DNA of 64,000 bases, taken from Adiantum capillus-veneris. Taxonomy: Eukaryota > Streptophyta > Polypodiopsida > Polypodiales > Pteridaceae. The DNA is taken from contig CM043945.1 in NCBI GenBank assembly GCA_014529385.2, forward strand, positions 3,504,312 to 3,568,311, in the 5' to 3' direction. The position numbers were made by a program, and so were the translations under genes. The notes under the pieces are model-generated. The model was not told the origin of the DNA. It did not search any database and saw nothing but the letters and a program-made list of their open reading frames with translations. Positions 1-10,976 of this stretch are shown one piece after another; the first letter of the stretch is position 1; each line of letters starts with the position of its first letter.

Positions 1-2
1 TG

Positions 3-161
3 CATTACCACTATGTCAGGGAGAGGCTCTCAGCACGAGAGATCAGCTTGGCTTATGTGCCAACACAGGACAACCTTGCAGATCGTTTCACAAAGCCATT
101 GTCTGGTGAGAAGCTTGAAGCCTTCCGCAAAGCTTTGGGCTTACTCCCCTTTGTGGACTGA
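3..161 (+). pseudogene. Copia-1 ribonuclease H, C-terminal end (partial)
   Basis: This is the last ~52 codons of a Ty1/copia polyprotein, entering from the left edge and ending in TGA at 159-161. The peptide contains HYHYVRERLS and DNLADRFTKPL, the conserved tail of copia RNase H, which degrades the RNA strand during reverse transcription. The same tail occurs on the minus strand in Copia-2 (about 6140-6300) and at 41399-41644, so three copies of one copia family lie in the window. A purine run and an LTR follow. The upstream part of the element is outside the window, so its integrity is unknown. Family assignment is confident; the piece itself has no stops. Confidence 0.85.
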
Positions 162-238
162 TCATGTCCTCAAGGCATGGCACTTCCCTTTACTCATGTG
201 CCACCTCTCGTTCTCACTGCATCACTCCAGGGGGGATT

Positions 239-464
239 TGTTACCATATACATGTGGTAGTGATGTGTGTGAAAACACTAGGACCGCTGGGGCATTTTTT
301 CCCACTTTAGGAGGTTTTTTCCCCCAGCATAGTATATACGCCCATCACTCTAGGGCTGTCAATCTTTCCATTGCACACTAAGTAACACACTCTCTATTGT
401 GTGCCTTGTGCTTCCTTCGTCTTCTTCAAGCTGTGTGCATTTCTCTGCAACCCTAATTCCAACA
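239..464 (+). repeat. Copia-1 3' LTR
   Basis: This 226-bp LTR begins TGTTACCATATAC and ends CTAATTCCAACA, directly after a polypurine tract (AGGGGGGATT, about 229-238). It is homologous along its length to the two 227-bp Copia-2 LTRs at 5838-6064 and 10750-10976, which are in the opposite orientation. Gypsy-B gag sequence starts immediately after it, so Copia-1 is inserted in that gag. The bases after the LTR, TGAGC, should be one copy of the target duplication; the partner lies left of the window. Confidence 0.9.
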
Positions 465-469
465 TGAGC

Positions 470-1863
470 CTTTGCAATGAGTATCCTCTTTTTGAGCTTC
501 AACCATGGAAGCTCTAGGAGTGTCAATGAGTACATTTCTTTTGGGGCAAGAACGATAACCATGTCCTTGCTTTCCACACTGAAAGCATTTATGGTCTTTA
601 TGAAAGGCCTCTAATTCTTCAGGAGAGAGCTTATTTTTACCTTTGTAAGCTCCTTTCTTCTTGGCCTTGTTGTTGGTCGTGTTGGTGTTGGTGTTGCCTT
701 GGAAAGAGTTTTGAGTATTGCTCTTCCCTTTAGCTTCATTTCAATCTTTGTTTTCCATGGGCTTGAAATTTCTTCTCACCCCTTGTTGGAACTTGATCCT
801 TGTGGTGGATGGCTTCGGTGATAGTGCTAGGCCGTTGTGAGTTGACATACTTGGCCATTTCTTCAGGTAATACCGCATAAAATTATTGCTTTTGTTTGGA
901 GATGTCTATCCTTTGAAAGATTGTAGCTTTGAGATGTAAATTCCAAAAAAATTCTACATATTTGTGGATAGACTCGTTGAAGGACAGCTTCAGGCTCCAC
1001 CATTCGGTAAGCACTTTTTCCTTTGCATCGCTTGAAACAAATTGCTTCATGATGGAGACTCGTAGAGTTTTCCATGTCTTTGGGGCCTCGCCATTGCCAT
1101 GAAGGCTAGCCCACCATTGACGAGTAGATTTCTAGACGTGCATAGCTACATGGTGTAACTTGCAGGACTCTGTGAAGCCCTCGTCTCCAAAGGCCGCATC
1201 AAATTTTTGGATGAAGGCCAATACTTTGTCGATGGCACCAAAGGTGCCATCATAGGTGAGAAAAGAGATACTCTTTCCTCCCTCTGTGAACTTTTTGAGC
1301 TTTTGTGATCTTCGCCATGCAGGGTATGATTTGCAATGTCCTCCCCTCTTGTATTCTCTAGGAGAATAGCCTTAGATTTCTTCGAAAGAGGATAAAGGTG
1401 AAGAAGAAGGAGAAGAGGGTGACCTCTTTATTGCCTTTTTCTTCCTTTGTTTCCTCTCTTCCCTTTTGGAATGACGAGGAGAACGACTATGGGTTGACCG
1501 TTTCCTCTTGAGAGGAGTTGGCGGCAGTCTAGACCGTTGTCTTCATGGAGCCACATCTTCAGAGGAACTTAGGGATTTGCTCCTTTCTCGTTCTTTGGAT
1601 TCCTCCTCTCTTATGGGAGAGAGTGTTCTTTTGGAAGTCTCATCAAGAGACCTCCTAAGCTCTCTCTCCTCTTGGAGAGGAAGGGAAATCCCATAAGCAC
1701 GAAGTTGTTGAGTAGCTTCGGCTTGCAAAGTAAGGTTGCCCAAAGCTTGATGCAACCTAGTAACAAGATAATTAACAAACATGGGGGCATCATCATTAGC
1801 ACCTTCATGTGTAAAATCAAAGCTATCAATGTTCATTCTACTCTCTTGGTTATTGTCAACCAT
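470..1863 (-). pseudogene. Gypsy-B gag (decayed)
   Basis: This is a Ty3/gypsy capsid/nucleocapsid gene on the minus strand, starting at the ATG at 1863 (MVDNNQESR). The N-terminal ~100 residues match the Gypsy-A gag at 30193, including a shared LSPIREEE motif. They are followed by an Arg/Ser/Lys-rich stretch with RSPSSPSS (about 1390-1510), remnants of the gag core, and a CCHC zinc knuckle, CFQCGKQGHGYRSC, at about 540-590. Several frameshifts break the reading frame. The protease that should follow is cut off by Copia-1, which ends at 464. Gag packages the element RNA into virus-like particles; this copy cannot encode an intact protein. Identification rests on the Gypsy-A match and the zinc knuckle. 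Confidence 0.8.
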
Positions 1864-2260
1864 GCTAAAAATACTTATGTGTTTACTTAGTGTATTCTTT
1901 GGCAATTCAAAACCTTAGTTGCTACTCCTCTTAGCCTTTGAAAATAAGCACTTAAGTATCTACAACCACGGCTCGAATTGGTTAATTATAGAGAGTAGTG
2001 GGCTGGGTCTAGCATAGCAGAATTACCGATGGATAGCTCCTTTCGGACTTCTTATGACTCAATATTGGTCAAGCCACAGGCAAGTCTAAAAATACCCCAT
2101 TATTAAGACCAAAGCTCTTGAGGTGCACCATAGCCCACATAGTGGGCTTGACAAACCAATAATAGATCCCAGTCCCACTTATCCTAATGTAATTAACACA
2201 ATCAACCATTAATAGGATACTTAAGGACCTCGCTTCTTAACTAAGATAAGAGAAACCAAA

Positions 2261-2274
2261 TGCTATAATACCAA
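2261..2274 (-). promoter_or_regulatory. Gypsy-B primer-binding site
   Basis: On the minus strand the LTR end ATTACA is followed by TTGGTATTATAGCA, a degenerate match to the initiator tRNA-Met primer site TGGTATCAGAGC. The better-preserved Gypsy-A site (29779-29790) supports the call. The ~400 bp between this site and gag (1864-2260) is untranslated leader with no other feature seen. Confidence 0.65.
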
Positions 2275-3012
2275 TGTAATGGAAATGGCCTACGAACTTT
2301 GAGAATAGCGGAATTAAGAGAATTAGAGTGAGCATTTTTGTGAGATTGCTTTGAGAACATAAAGGGTGAACTTAATTGATGGTAGCAACATGAACATAGT
2401 ACTTAATTAACTTGGCATGAATAATAATTTTGCAAGAGAGAGAGTATTAGAGAACATGACAATAGTTGAGGATTGGATTTACTTGGAGACGGTCCCCCCT
2501 CCAAAAAGCGTTCGTATTATAGATTCCCCCATCAAGAGAGACTTGGTACAATACAATCTTTGTGTTCCTTGTGACCTTCGTGGTGCTATGAATATGGAAA
2601 GCTTCATGCATCACGAGCATAACATAAACTTTGCCAAAATCATTAACCATCCCAAGCCTCAGTCCCAAGGCCTCAAACACCTTCGAAGGTGAAGAGAGCT
2701 AGTGGGGAATGAGGGTAGGGAAGAGGAAGGAGAATCATTCATAGGAGAAAGAAATAGTTCCTCACTTATCATTACTCTTCTTGCTTAGCATAGCATAATA
2801 CCATAGTAATGAAGATGAAAAATATGGGAAACTTAAGCATTGAAGCATGGATCTTGGTTGGATTTGCATTCCATAGCCAAGTTTGTTAGTGTAGGCTCTC
2901 AACTTCTCAACGAGCTTGGAGAAGGAGATGGAGCTCTTGCACTTTGCACTCCACACAATGAGAGAGAGTGTGTGTGTGTGGGAGAGTATACCCCCTCTCA
3001 AGCTTGGTCCAC

Positions 3013-3094
<82 letters not shown>

Positions 3095-3163
3095 TTAATT
3101 ATATGATTTGGACATGTGTCCTCTTTTTCCTCTTTGAGAGAAAGAACTTAATTACTATTAACT
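2275..3163 (-). repeat. Gypsy-B 5' LTR, 3' portion
   Basis: This is homologous to the last part of the Gypsy-A 5' LTR (about 28860-29777), including GGACACATGTC and the block around CAACCAAGA-CC-TGCTTCAATGC. The rest of this LTR is found at 38670-39413, reading on the same strand, so the LTR was split by the nested insertion between. The two parts sum to about 1.63 kb, close to the ~1.60 kb of the Gypsy-A LTR once its insertions are removed. It contains a long CT tract. Confidence 0.8.
3013..3089. repeat. (CT)n microsatellite
   Basis: Almost pure CT dinucleotide repeat inside the Gypsy-B LTR. It generates Leu-Ser repeat frames in all phases, which are not genes. Confidence 0.97.
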
Positions 3164-3229
3164 GAGTCACGCCAGCTAACAGGAGCTGCTAAAGACCGAA
3201 TACATATGGATGCACATCAAAGATCAACA

Positions 3230-4055
3230 TGAAGAGGCAGTAAAGATTGGAGTTACACATTTTTCATATTTTCCCAAAATGGTCATGTATTGTAAATTCC
3301 CGATTTATTTCAATTCATTGTAATATTTTAATGTGTTACGCCCTCAATGGGAGTTCCAAGTTGTGAAAAATAGATCAATTAGTGTGCCTAGGTGGCAAAT
3401 TTAGTAAGTGATGGAGCCCTAAAGGCCTTGGGCGCCCGGACATTGCATATTTTTACCTGAGGTATATAAAGCAGTGTGTAAAAGAAATTAGGGTCTCAAA
3501 CTCATTTGTTGAGAGCACTCTTTGGTGAGAGCTCTTGAGGTGTGTGGCTATGGAGTCCTTGAGCTTCTCCTTGCTCATGTGACTTGGTTAATACTAATCG
3601 ATGCTTAATTCTCTTTCACTATGCCTTTCTCATGCTTCTTATGATTGCTATGATGCTTAGATTAGCTAGATCTTAAGTAATTAGTGGTTAATCCCGCTCT
3701 AATCTTGTGTGATTACCCTCTTTGCTTGTGTGTGCATGTAGGTTTGATTGGATTGTGGTGCTCGATAGATCTATGTGTGTGCGCTCGTGATTCGTGTGTT
3801 GCATGATAGGATTAGTGTTGTGTGCATCTTGGAATCGTTAGTGTGTGTGATTGGGTTGATTAGAGGTGAAGAGAAGTGGATGTGAAGATTGCTCATCATT
3901 GTGGCTTAGCTCCTCCATAGGCCGAGAAGGTCACCTTGTAGAGTCACCATTCGTGTTGCCATGATTAGTTCACTAATCATGTGAGTGTTTCCATGCCCTA
4001 GCCAAGTAGCTCATCCCTCCGGATTGATAATTATGTTGGTCATCAGAGCTATGCA
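3230..4055 (+). repeat. Element C left direct repeat (LTR-like, with promoter and primer site)
   Basis: About 810-840 bp repeated in the same orientation at 37827-38665 with high identity. It contains a TATA box (3463-3470), a ~560-nt stretch with several short upstream reading frames, then TTGGTCATCAGAGC (4035-4048), close to an initiator tRNA-Met primer site, and an ATG (4056). The layout fits an LTR plus leader. Unusually, the right copy also includes the primer site and the start codon. The left boundary is taken as TGAAGAGGCAG; the 66 bp before it (3164-3229) have no match elsewhere in the window and may be part of the same insertion. Confidence 0.6.
3463..3470 (+). promoter_or_regulatory. 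TATA box in element C repeat
   Basis: TATATAAA in the context GAGGTATATAAAGCAG. It is preserved as TATATAAG at 38060-38067 in the right copy, which supports a real core promoter driving rightward transcription. Confidence 0.55.
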
Positions 4056-5645
4056 ATGATGGAAGCCAACATTCATAGCATTCTAGAGATTACTCCATGC
4101 AAGCATGATATCAAAACAATGCTAGGTATGCATACAGGTCAAGAAGAAATGGTTGCTACCCTTAGCATCCAAAATCATGAAGAGCGGGTAAAGTTTCAAG
4201 TGAAGCCTTCAAAGGAAATGCTTGTAGATGTCATCATTGGACATCAGTGGTAGACCAACACAAGGCCTACAAAGAAGATAAAATGCTAATACTCTCTTTT
4301 CCAAGAGGTAACAAGCACAGTTACAGGTACCATTAATGCTAGATTTAGAGTTGCAAAAGTCACAAGAATCAAAGACAAATCTTGCAGACAAAGGTAAAGC
4401 TAAAGTGGACCTTCCACCGATTAGCACAAAAGATGTGACAGCATATGCCTCTACATCAAAGAACCCTCATGGATAAGCTTCTTCAAGCAAGTCAGGCTTT
4501 CAAAACTTCAAGTCAATTGCTGACCCAACTGAGACCTCTAAGGAGACACAGAAAAAATCAAAGGTATATCAGCCAAAGTACTCAAAAAAGCAAAGGAAAG
4601 TCAAGCAAGTGTTTGCTCCGAGCAGTTTAGTCAAAGTCAATATCCGGTTTGGATTAAGGACGAGAAATCAACGCAGAAAGACAAAAACATGGGATGGATA
4701 GCATCACAATGGAGCTTAAAAGAACAAGAGTACTATGGAGGTAACATACATATATGGGTGCCAAAACCGCAGGTTAGAGCATATGAAGTAATGTGAAGTC
4801 CCTCCCAAGAAAGAAGGCCCACAAGGTATCAACCTCTGTAATATCCTAGGATACCTAAGAAGCAGGTATTCAACAGAACAACATTGAAAGATGCTAAAGT
4901 CTACCACAACTCTCAAGAGGATACATAACAAAGACGGATCCCAAAGAATGTTCCTCTTGGACAAGGACTCTACACAGGTTATAAAAAGATTTGGCTACCA
5001 GGAAACCACGAGCCAACTCCAGCTACACCAGACCTGCATAAAGATCTCAAGAGCTCAACAAGACCTAAAGTGAAACAAAGACAACAATTGAGATACAAAG
5101 GTCATCAAGATATTTGGATTCCTAAGTCTTCCAATGCTCCTAGTCAAAAGTCAAATGTCAACGATCAAAAAAGGCCTACAAGAACATCAAAGACTTCTTA
5201 CAACATGCCCAATTGGAGAATGAAACAGATAATGGAGTCTTCACAGTCAAAGAAGGACAATCCAACCAAGGTGAATGTAGATTCAACGAAGATAAAACAG
5301 GTATGGCAAAAGAAACCTTCAATGCCAAGTTGGTCCTTCACTAATCCTCTTTTTGAGGATTCAAACTTACTTTTACCTAAAGAAATGTTTGTAGTAAGCA
5401 CAAGAATGTAAAAAGTAAAGTTGCTAGGGTGCAAAAAACACTCTTTGGCATAGTCAAAGTTGGGCTACTGAGCCATCAAATGAACAAAGCATTAGTCCCA
5501 AAGCTTCAACTCATATTAAACTATGTGCTAAGAGTCATAGTTATTAGGCTTACGCTCAAGCTGGAAGAGTTGAGCATATCTAAGTCATGTCGCTCATGCT
5601 GGATGAGATGAGCATAAGAGTCTAAGTCTATTAACTTACAATTGG
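4056..5645 (+). pseudogene. Element C internal region with W-[IV]-P-K repeats
   Basis: This is a broken coding region starting at the ATG at 4056 (MMEANIHSILEI). Joined across frames it shows scattered Trp motifs such as IHIWVPKPQ (about 4750), DIWIPKSS (about 5112) and VWQKKPS (about 5303), in a Lys/Gln/Ser-rich context. The same kind of motif recurs in element L (14600-15811). The tail at about 5493-5640 matches L at about 13565-13712 on the other strand, so C and L share a 3' module. The function is unknown; similar Trp-Pro-Lys spacers are known in some plant retrotransposon polyproteins. No gag, protease or reverse transcriptase is visible here. Gypsy-A begins at 5651. Confidence 0.5.
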
Positions 5646-5650
5646 TGGAG

Positions 5651-5837
5651 TGTCGTTCTCATAATAACTAATAACTAATTCTCCTAAATGATTTTCTCAT
5701 GTTAAACTGATCATTTAATATGGGGAAGTGCCACGGGAGAAAAAGTTAGAATATTGGTTAAGCTGGCAGACCGGCCACAGTAGGGATCCAAAGGAGGGAA
5801 AATAAGGATCCAAAGGGGGGGACATTTGCAAAAGAGT
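5651..5837 (+). repeat. Gypsy-A 5' LTR, segment 1
   Basis: Starts TGTCGTTCTCATAATAACT and matches the 3' LTR start at 35353 (TGTCATAATAACT). It ends at the Copia-2 insertion, with target duplication AGAGT at 5833-5837, a one-base change from the AGAGC seen on the other side. Confidence 0.85.
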
Positions 5838-6064
5838 TGTTGGAATTAGGGTTGCAGAGAAACACACACAGCTTGGAGAAGACGAAGGAAGGTCAAGGCA
5901 CACAATAGAGAGTGTATTACTTAGGGTGCAATGGAAAGATAGATAGCCCTAGAGTGATGGGCGTATATACAATGCTCGGGGGAAAAAACCTCCTAAAGAG
6001 GGAAAAAATGCCTCAGTGGTCCTAATGTGTTCACACACATCACTACCACATGTATATGGTAACA
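5838..6064 (-). repeat. Copia-2 3' LTR
   Basis: 227 bp. On the minus strand it runs from TGTTACCATATAC to CTAATTCCAACA and is paired with 10750-10976. Confidence 0.95.
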
Positions 6065-6076
6065 AATGCCCCCTGG
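6065..6076 (-). promoter_or_regulatory. Copia-2 polypurine tract
   Basis: The minus strand reads CCAGGGGGCATT directly before the 3' LTR, in the position of the plus-strand primer. Copia-1 has the equivalent AGGGGGGATT. Confidence 0.75.
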
Positions 6077-6139
6077 AGTGATGCGGTGAACGAGAGCTGG
6101 CACATGAGTAAAGGGAAATGCCATGCCGTGAGGACATGA

Positions 6140-7069
6140 TCGGTCCACAAAGGGGAGTAAGCCCAAAGCTTTGCGGAAAGCTTCAAGCTTCTCATGAGAC
6201 AATGCCTTTGTGAAAAGATCTGCAAGGTTGTCCTCCGTTGGCACATAAGCCAAGCTGATCTCTCGTGCTGAGAGCCTCTCCCTGACATAGTGGTAATGCA
6301 CCTCAATGTGCTTTGTGCGAGCATGAAAAACTGTGTTCCTCGCAATTTGCCAATGCGCTCTGACTGCCAGTGTAGATAGTGTTGGCAGTGTCATGTCCAA
6401 CACCCAAATCAGCCGTAAGGCGTCTGAGCCATACACACTCAACCGTAGCTGTGAAGACTGCCCTGTACTCAGCCTCACAACTCAAAGTGGCCACTGTAGG
6501 TTGCTTCTTGCTCAACCATGATATACATGAACTGCCAAGCATGAAACAAAAACCACTTGTGGACACTCGCGTGTCAAACAACCAGCCCAATCTGAGTCCA
6601 AAAAAGCATGTAAGTCTGGCAGCAATGATCCCCCCTTGGGATAAAACAAGCCAAGATGTAAAGTGTCACTAAGGTAGTGGAAAATCCTCTTGACAGCCTG
6701 CCAATGCTTAGACGCTAGGCTATGCATAAATCTGCAGACATGTGAGACTGCAAATTGAATATTTGGCCTCGTGTTGCATACATAAATGAGGCAACCAACA
6801 GCAATTTGATAAAGAGTGACATCAGCAGGATCACCAGCATCATGTAGAATCAACTTCAAACCTGTTTCCATGGGAGTGACAATAGGTTTGCAATCCTCAA
6901 GTCCAAACTTACATAGCAATGTCTCTATGTAACTTTTCTGACACAAGGCAATACCACCATCACAGTGCTTAAATTGTATACCCAAGTAATGATGCAACAG
7001 CCCCAAATCTTTCATCTTGAAAGTAGCATTCAAATCAGCCTTAAATTCAGCAATATGTCTCTCATTTGG
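6140..7069 (-). pseudogene. Copia-2 reverse transcriptase C-terminus and RNase H
   Basis: This continues the polyprotein after the stop that follows YVDDLLIT. It includes the connection region (KDLGLLHHYLGIQF, TRPNIQFAVSHVCRFM, LDSDWAGC) and the copia RNase H (GFCFMLGSSCISWLSKKQ, LSCEAEYRA, TGSQSAL, DNLADLFTKAL). The family motif is usually TDSQSA, so the TGSQSA here suggests loss of an active-site acidic residue. Frames shift at about 6590 and 6350. The normal TGA terminator seen in Copia-1 is CGA here, so the frame reads on into the LTR. Not functional. Confidence 0.85.
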
Positions 7070-7640
7070 TCAAGTGATTAGCAAATCATCGACATAAAGA
7101 ACCACAATGAGAAGTACATCAACCTCACGCTTTACATACAATGTGCTTTTTGTTGGATTGTCACGAAAGCCTTGTTTGACCAAATGAGTGTCAGCTTTCT
7201 CGTACCAAGCACGAGGACATTGCTTCAACCCATACAAAGCCTTCTTACATCTGCACACTTTGTCCTCTTGTCCTTTTATGACAAAACCGCGAGGCTGCGT
7301 TACATAAACTTCCTCAAATATGTCACCATTCACGAAAGCAGTAACGATGTCTGATTGATGTACATCCCAACCAAAATGAGCTGCCAATGCACATAGAAAA
7401 CGCACAGTAGTCATAGGACACGTGGGAGCAAAAGTCTCTTCATAATCTATGCCTTTTTGCTGTGCATAACCCTTTGCAACAAGTTGAGCCTTATGGAGAT
7501 CGATCTCACCATCCGGCTTGCATTTCAACTTGTAAACCCACTTCGTACCACTAGCCTTTTTGCCAGGAGGCAAATCACATAAACTCCATGTGTCATTTTC
7601 TATAAGTGCATCATATTCTGATTTGCATGGCAGCCATCCA
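7070..7640 (-). pseudogene. Copia-2 reverse transcriptase core
   Basis: This is a copia-type RNA-dependent DNA polymerase core. Visible motifs in order are WSLCDLPPGKK, GTKWVYKLK, KGYAQQKGIDYEETFAP, FGWDVHQSDIVTAFVNGD, KKALYGLKQCPRAW and the catalytic LYVDDLLIT, which ends in a stop at 7070. The YVDD active site is intact, but the stop cuts off the thumb/RNase H. The frame is continuous from about 7640. The upstream ~150 bp joins the variable spacer after integrase through a frame change. Confidence 0.88.
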
Positions 7641-7919
7641 ATTTTCTGAATTATGTGCTTCATCAAAAGACAGAGGTTCCTCAACATCATGTAAGCTAGA
7701 CACAGCCAAAGCATAACAATCTGATGCATAAGATGCATGGCGAGAGCCTGAACGAGTACGAGACAAAGGTGCATCCAATTTACTGTCACGCAAAGTGTGC
7801 ACCAGCCATTTTGGCATACCTCTAGCCTGCTCATTTTCAGCCCTTTCCTCATCAAGTACATCATGTACATCTGCATCATTAATAGGCTGATCTGTAACAT
7901 TTTCAAAAACCCCCATAGG

Positions 7920-9771
7920 CTATACATTTGCCTCATTGGAACTTACATTCGTATTTCCACCACTGCAAAGAGGCAACAAAGTGCCATAAATGTCTTGTGA
8001 GCTTACATTACTGTCTCTAGTACATGACAGCAAGGATTGAACAGAATCTTCCACAAACACTACATCCCGTGAAACCAGAATACGTTTTGTTTGCGGATGA
8101 TAAAACCTACAGCCTTTGCTTTCAGCACTATAACCAACAAAAATACATTTGACAGCCTTATCATCTAATTTTCTACATTGTGTTTGTGGCACCAAAGCAT
8201 ATGCAAAACAGCCAAAAACATGCATGTGCTCAATACAAGGCTTTCTATCATGCCATGCTTCATATGGAGTAATAGACTGCAAAGCTTTCGTAGGACACCT
8301 GTTTAGTACATAAGTGGCACACATGCTGCAAAGCTTGACTTTTGACCATACATCGTGCCATTTCCGTCAGTGACCTGTTTTGCCTCTCAGCAACACCATT
8401 TTGTTGAGGTGTATAAGGCACTGTACATTGGTGTTTTATCCCACGACTAGCCAGAAATGCATTAAATTCATGAGACATATACCCCCCCCCTCGATTGGAA
8501 CGGAGGGTGCCCATAGTACATTTCGATACATTTTCAGCCATAGCCAGAAATTGTTTGAAGCACATAAAAACTTCGGACTTTGCTTTAAGCGGAAATACCC
8601 ATGTATGCCTGGAGTGATCATCGATGAAATTCACGAAGTAAAGGTAATTGCCCAAAGATGGAGTTTGCATGGGCCCACAAACATCACTATGCACAATGTG
8701 CATCCTGCATGTGGCCCGAACTGAAACATCCTTTGGAAGCTTAGAACGCTGCATCTTACCCAAAATATAGCCTTCACAAACATGTTTTTCGGGTGCTTCA
8801 AGAGGCGGCAAAGAAGCAACCATATCAGATTTCTGCAAACACAGCAAACTGGCAAAATTTAGATGACCAAAACGTGCATGCCAAAGTTTTGCAGCTGAAA
8901 TAGCCCTTGAATCTGCAACATCATTTGAAAAATTTTGTCCACACTTGTCATACAAAGTGAGCTTATACAGCCGACGGCACAAGAGGCCAGATGCAACAAT
9001 TTCATCACCAAAACTGAGATCATGAACTATACATCTATCATCCACAAATTTGACTACAAGTCTAAGTCTAGCAAGTGCGGATACAGACAATAGATTCTTC
9101 GTGATCCCAGGTACATAAAGTGCATCAACAAGTGTGAAGGAACTACCATTAGCAACAGTAAGCACAATCTTTCCAACTCCCTGAACTGGATAAGAGGCAT
9201 TGTTGGCACAAGTCACAGAATTCCCATGAGGGACAGACTCAAGAGAGGTGAACAATTCACGATGTGAGGTAATGTGCTTTGTAGCACCGCTGTCAAAATA
9301 CCACGCATGTGAATCTGCATCAACTGACAAGCATGAATCATGGACAGCAGGATTGTAAGTGCACTCTACGCTAAAAGCCCATTCTGCATCAACATCAGCA
9401 TCACAGTCTCCTTTCACAGAAGACTCAACAATGGCTACATTTGTAGTGGAACCAGCATTTGCAATGGAACCACCCTCTTTCTTCTTAGCCTCTTTGGCCT
9501 TCAACTTAGGACACGACTTGATCAAGTGATCATTAGCTTTACAATAATGGCAATGCATCTTCTTTTTTCCCTTGTCACCAGAATTGCCCGACGAAGTGCT
9601 ACCAGTAGAAGCATTAGGAACAGAATTTTTGCCACTCGCAGCAGAACCATAAGAAGTGGTTGCATTACTGTTATCACCCTTTCTTTGAGAAGCAATAAAA
9701 GCCTGTTCAACTGCACGCTGCCTAGTCCTGTTTTTTCTAGAAAGTGACTCCTGTAAAACAGCAATGTGCAT
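7920..9771 (-). pseudogene. Copia-2 nucleocapsid, protease and integrase
   Basis: In order: a CCHC knuckle CHYCKANDHLIKSC, a protease active site WYFDSGATKHIT, the integrase zinc region (LWHARFGHLN followed by CEGYILGK), catalytic HSDVCGP, a second block RSNRGGGYMSHEF, and NGVAERQNRS. Two changes look inactivating: the first Cys-pair partner is Tyr (CEGY) and the second catalytic Asp is Asn (RSN), next to a run of nine G residues at about 8481. A frameshift at about 8300 leads into the integrase C-terminal block (RCPTKALQSITPYE, FVGYSAESKGCRFY), ending at 7920. The order protease-integrase-RT is diagnostic of Ty1/copia. Confidence 0.9.
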
Positions 9772-10403
9772 AATGCATCAAACGTGAAAACTTCTGGATT
9801 TCCTTGGGTCATAAGTCTCCAAGTACTAGCAAAAGTCTGGTAAGAATCTGGTAAGGCATCAAGAACAGTCTGCACTAGGGAACTGTCTGAAATGACTTCA
9901 CTTGCAGAAATGAGTTGATCATTGATATCCTTGACACTAGCAAGGAAAGTGTCCATATCATCTTCCTCATGCATAATCTTTGATTCCAACTCTTTACGCA
10001 GCAAAGCAATTTTAGCCTCATTGCGACTTGCATAAAGACCAGCCAAAATATCCCAAGCCTGTTTTGCAGATTTTGCTATACGGATGTGAGGAACAATGGT
10101 GCACTTCACAGACAATGCAATCAATGCATGAGCCTGCGCATCCTTAACATCCCAACGAGCTTGTTTTGCCGTAGGCAAAACAACTCTAACATCAGCAATC
10201 CTTGCAGCAAGACCTGCAACATCCTAAACATCGCCTACATCCTCAGAACCAGGACGTACATCAATGCCCTGCACAATATTCCAGATGCCCTTTGACACAA
10301 GAACGTGTTGCATCATATAAGCCCACATAGGGTAATTGTCCCCATCCAACCTGTCCTCAGCAGCAAACATCTTGAACACATCTGTGTTGTTGTTATATCC
10401 CAT
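9772..10403 (-). pseudogene. Copia-2 gag
   Basis: Gag starts at the ATG at 10403 (MGYNNNTDVFKMF) and shows the copia gag signature LDGDNYPMWAYMMQHVLVSK, then KQAWDILAGLY and SLVQTVLDALPDSYQTF, matching the UBN2-type capsid domain of plant copia elements. An in-frame TAG interrupts it at 10224-10226, and a frameshift at about 9780 separates it from the nucleocapsid/protease frame. Its role is particle formation around the RNA. The start choice is supported by direct adjacency to the conserved N-terminal motif. The ~330 bp between this ATG and the primer site is untranslated leader. Confidence 0.85.
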
Positions 10404-10735
10404 GGTAAATGTTACACCTGATGTGGAAACTGCCTGAAAATAGGAGAAATGGAGTGGGAACAACACGTGCTATATAGCACAAACCGTAGAAGACTATAAG
10501 GCACTTGTTATGCAGAAAACGGCACTAACAGAAACTCTGCATAAAATAACAAAATAGCCTGTACAGCACTGCTTGTAGTGGAAACGGAGGCCGAAATGAG
10601 CCCAAATCAAAAATCTGATCAAACCTGTGAAATATTTGTCGACCTCTGAACACTCGCCAAACCTCACTGAAATCGGAGAAAGTGAGTAGGTGTGTGCTGG
10701 AGCAGCTAGCGACTAAGCCCGAGAGGACGCAATTT

Positions 10736-10749
10736 GCTATGATACCGAT
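10736..10749 (-). promoter_or_regulatory. Copia-2 primer-binding site
   Basis: The minus strand reads ATCGGTATCATAGC immediately after the 5' LTR, a near match to the initiator tRNA-Met site TGGTATCAGAGC. Confidence 0.8.
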
Positions 10750-10976
10750 TGTTGGAATTAGGGTTGCAGAGAAACGCACACAGCTTGGAGAAGACAAAGG
10801 AAGCTCAAGGCACACAATAGAGAGTGTATTACTTAGTGTGCAATGGAAAGATAGATAGCCCTAGAGTGATGGGTGTATATACAATGCTCGGGGGAAAAAA
10901 CCTCCTAAAGAGGGAAAAAATGCCCCAGCGGTCCTAATGTGTTCACACACATCACTACCACATGTATATGATGACA
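10750..10976 (-). repeat. Copia-2 5' LTR
   Basis: 227 bp, equal in length to the 3' LTR. The right flank AGAGC (10977-10981) is the target duplication. Confidence 0.95.

Larger units (their letters stand above)
5838..10976 (-). mobile_element. Copia-2: full-length Ty1/copia retrotransposon
   Basis: A 5139-bp element with two 227-bp LTRs, a tRNA-Met primer site, gag, protease, integrase, reverse transcriptase and RNase H in copia order on the minus strand, and a polypurine tract. The target duplication is AGAGT/AGAGC. The uninterrupted target is visible in the Gypsy-A 3' LTR at about 35525-35540 (GCAAAAGAGCAAGG). By eye the LTRs differ at about 9 of 227 positions, so the insertion is not recent. 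Several stops and frameshifts make it non-functional. Confidence 0.95.

Noticed and set aside
2840-3165. Open frames with long Leu-Ser repeats
   Set aside because: They are translations of the (CT)n tract in the Gypsy-B LTR and occur in all phases. The same holds for frames over 45034-45110 and 51466-51523.
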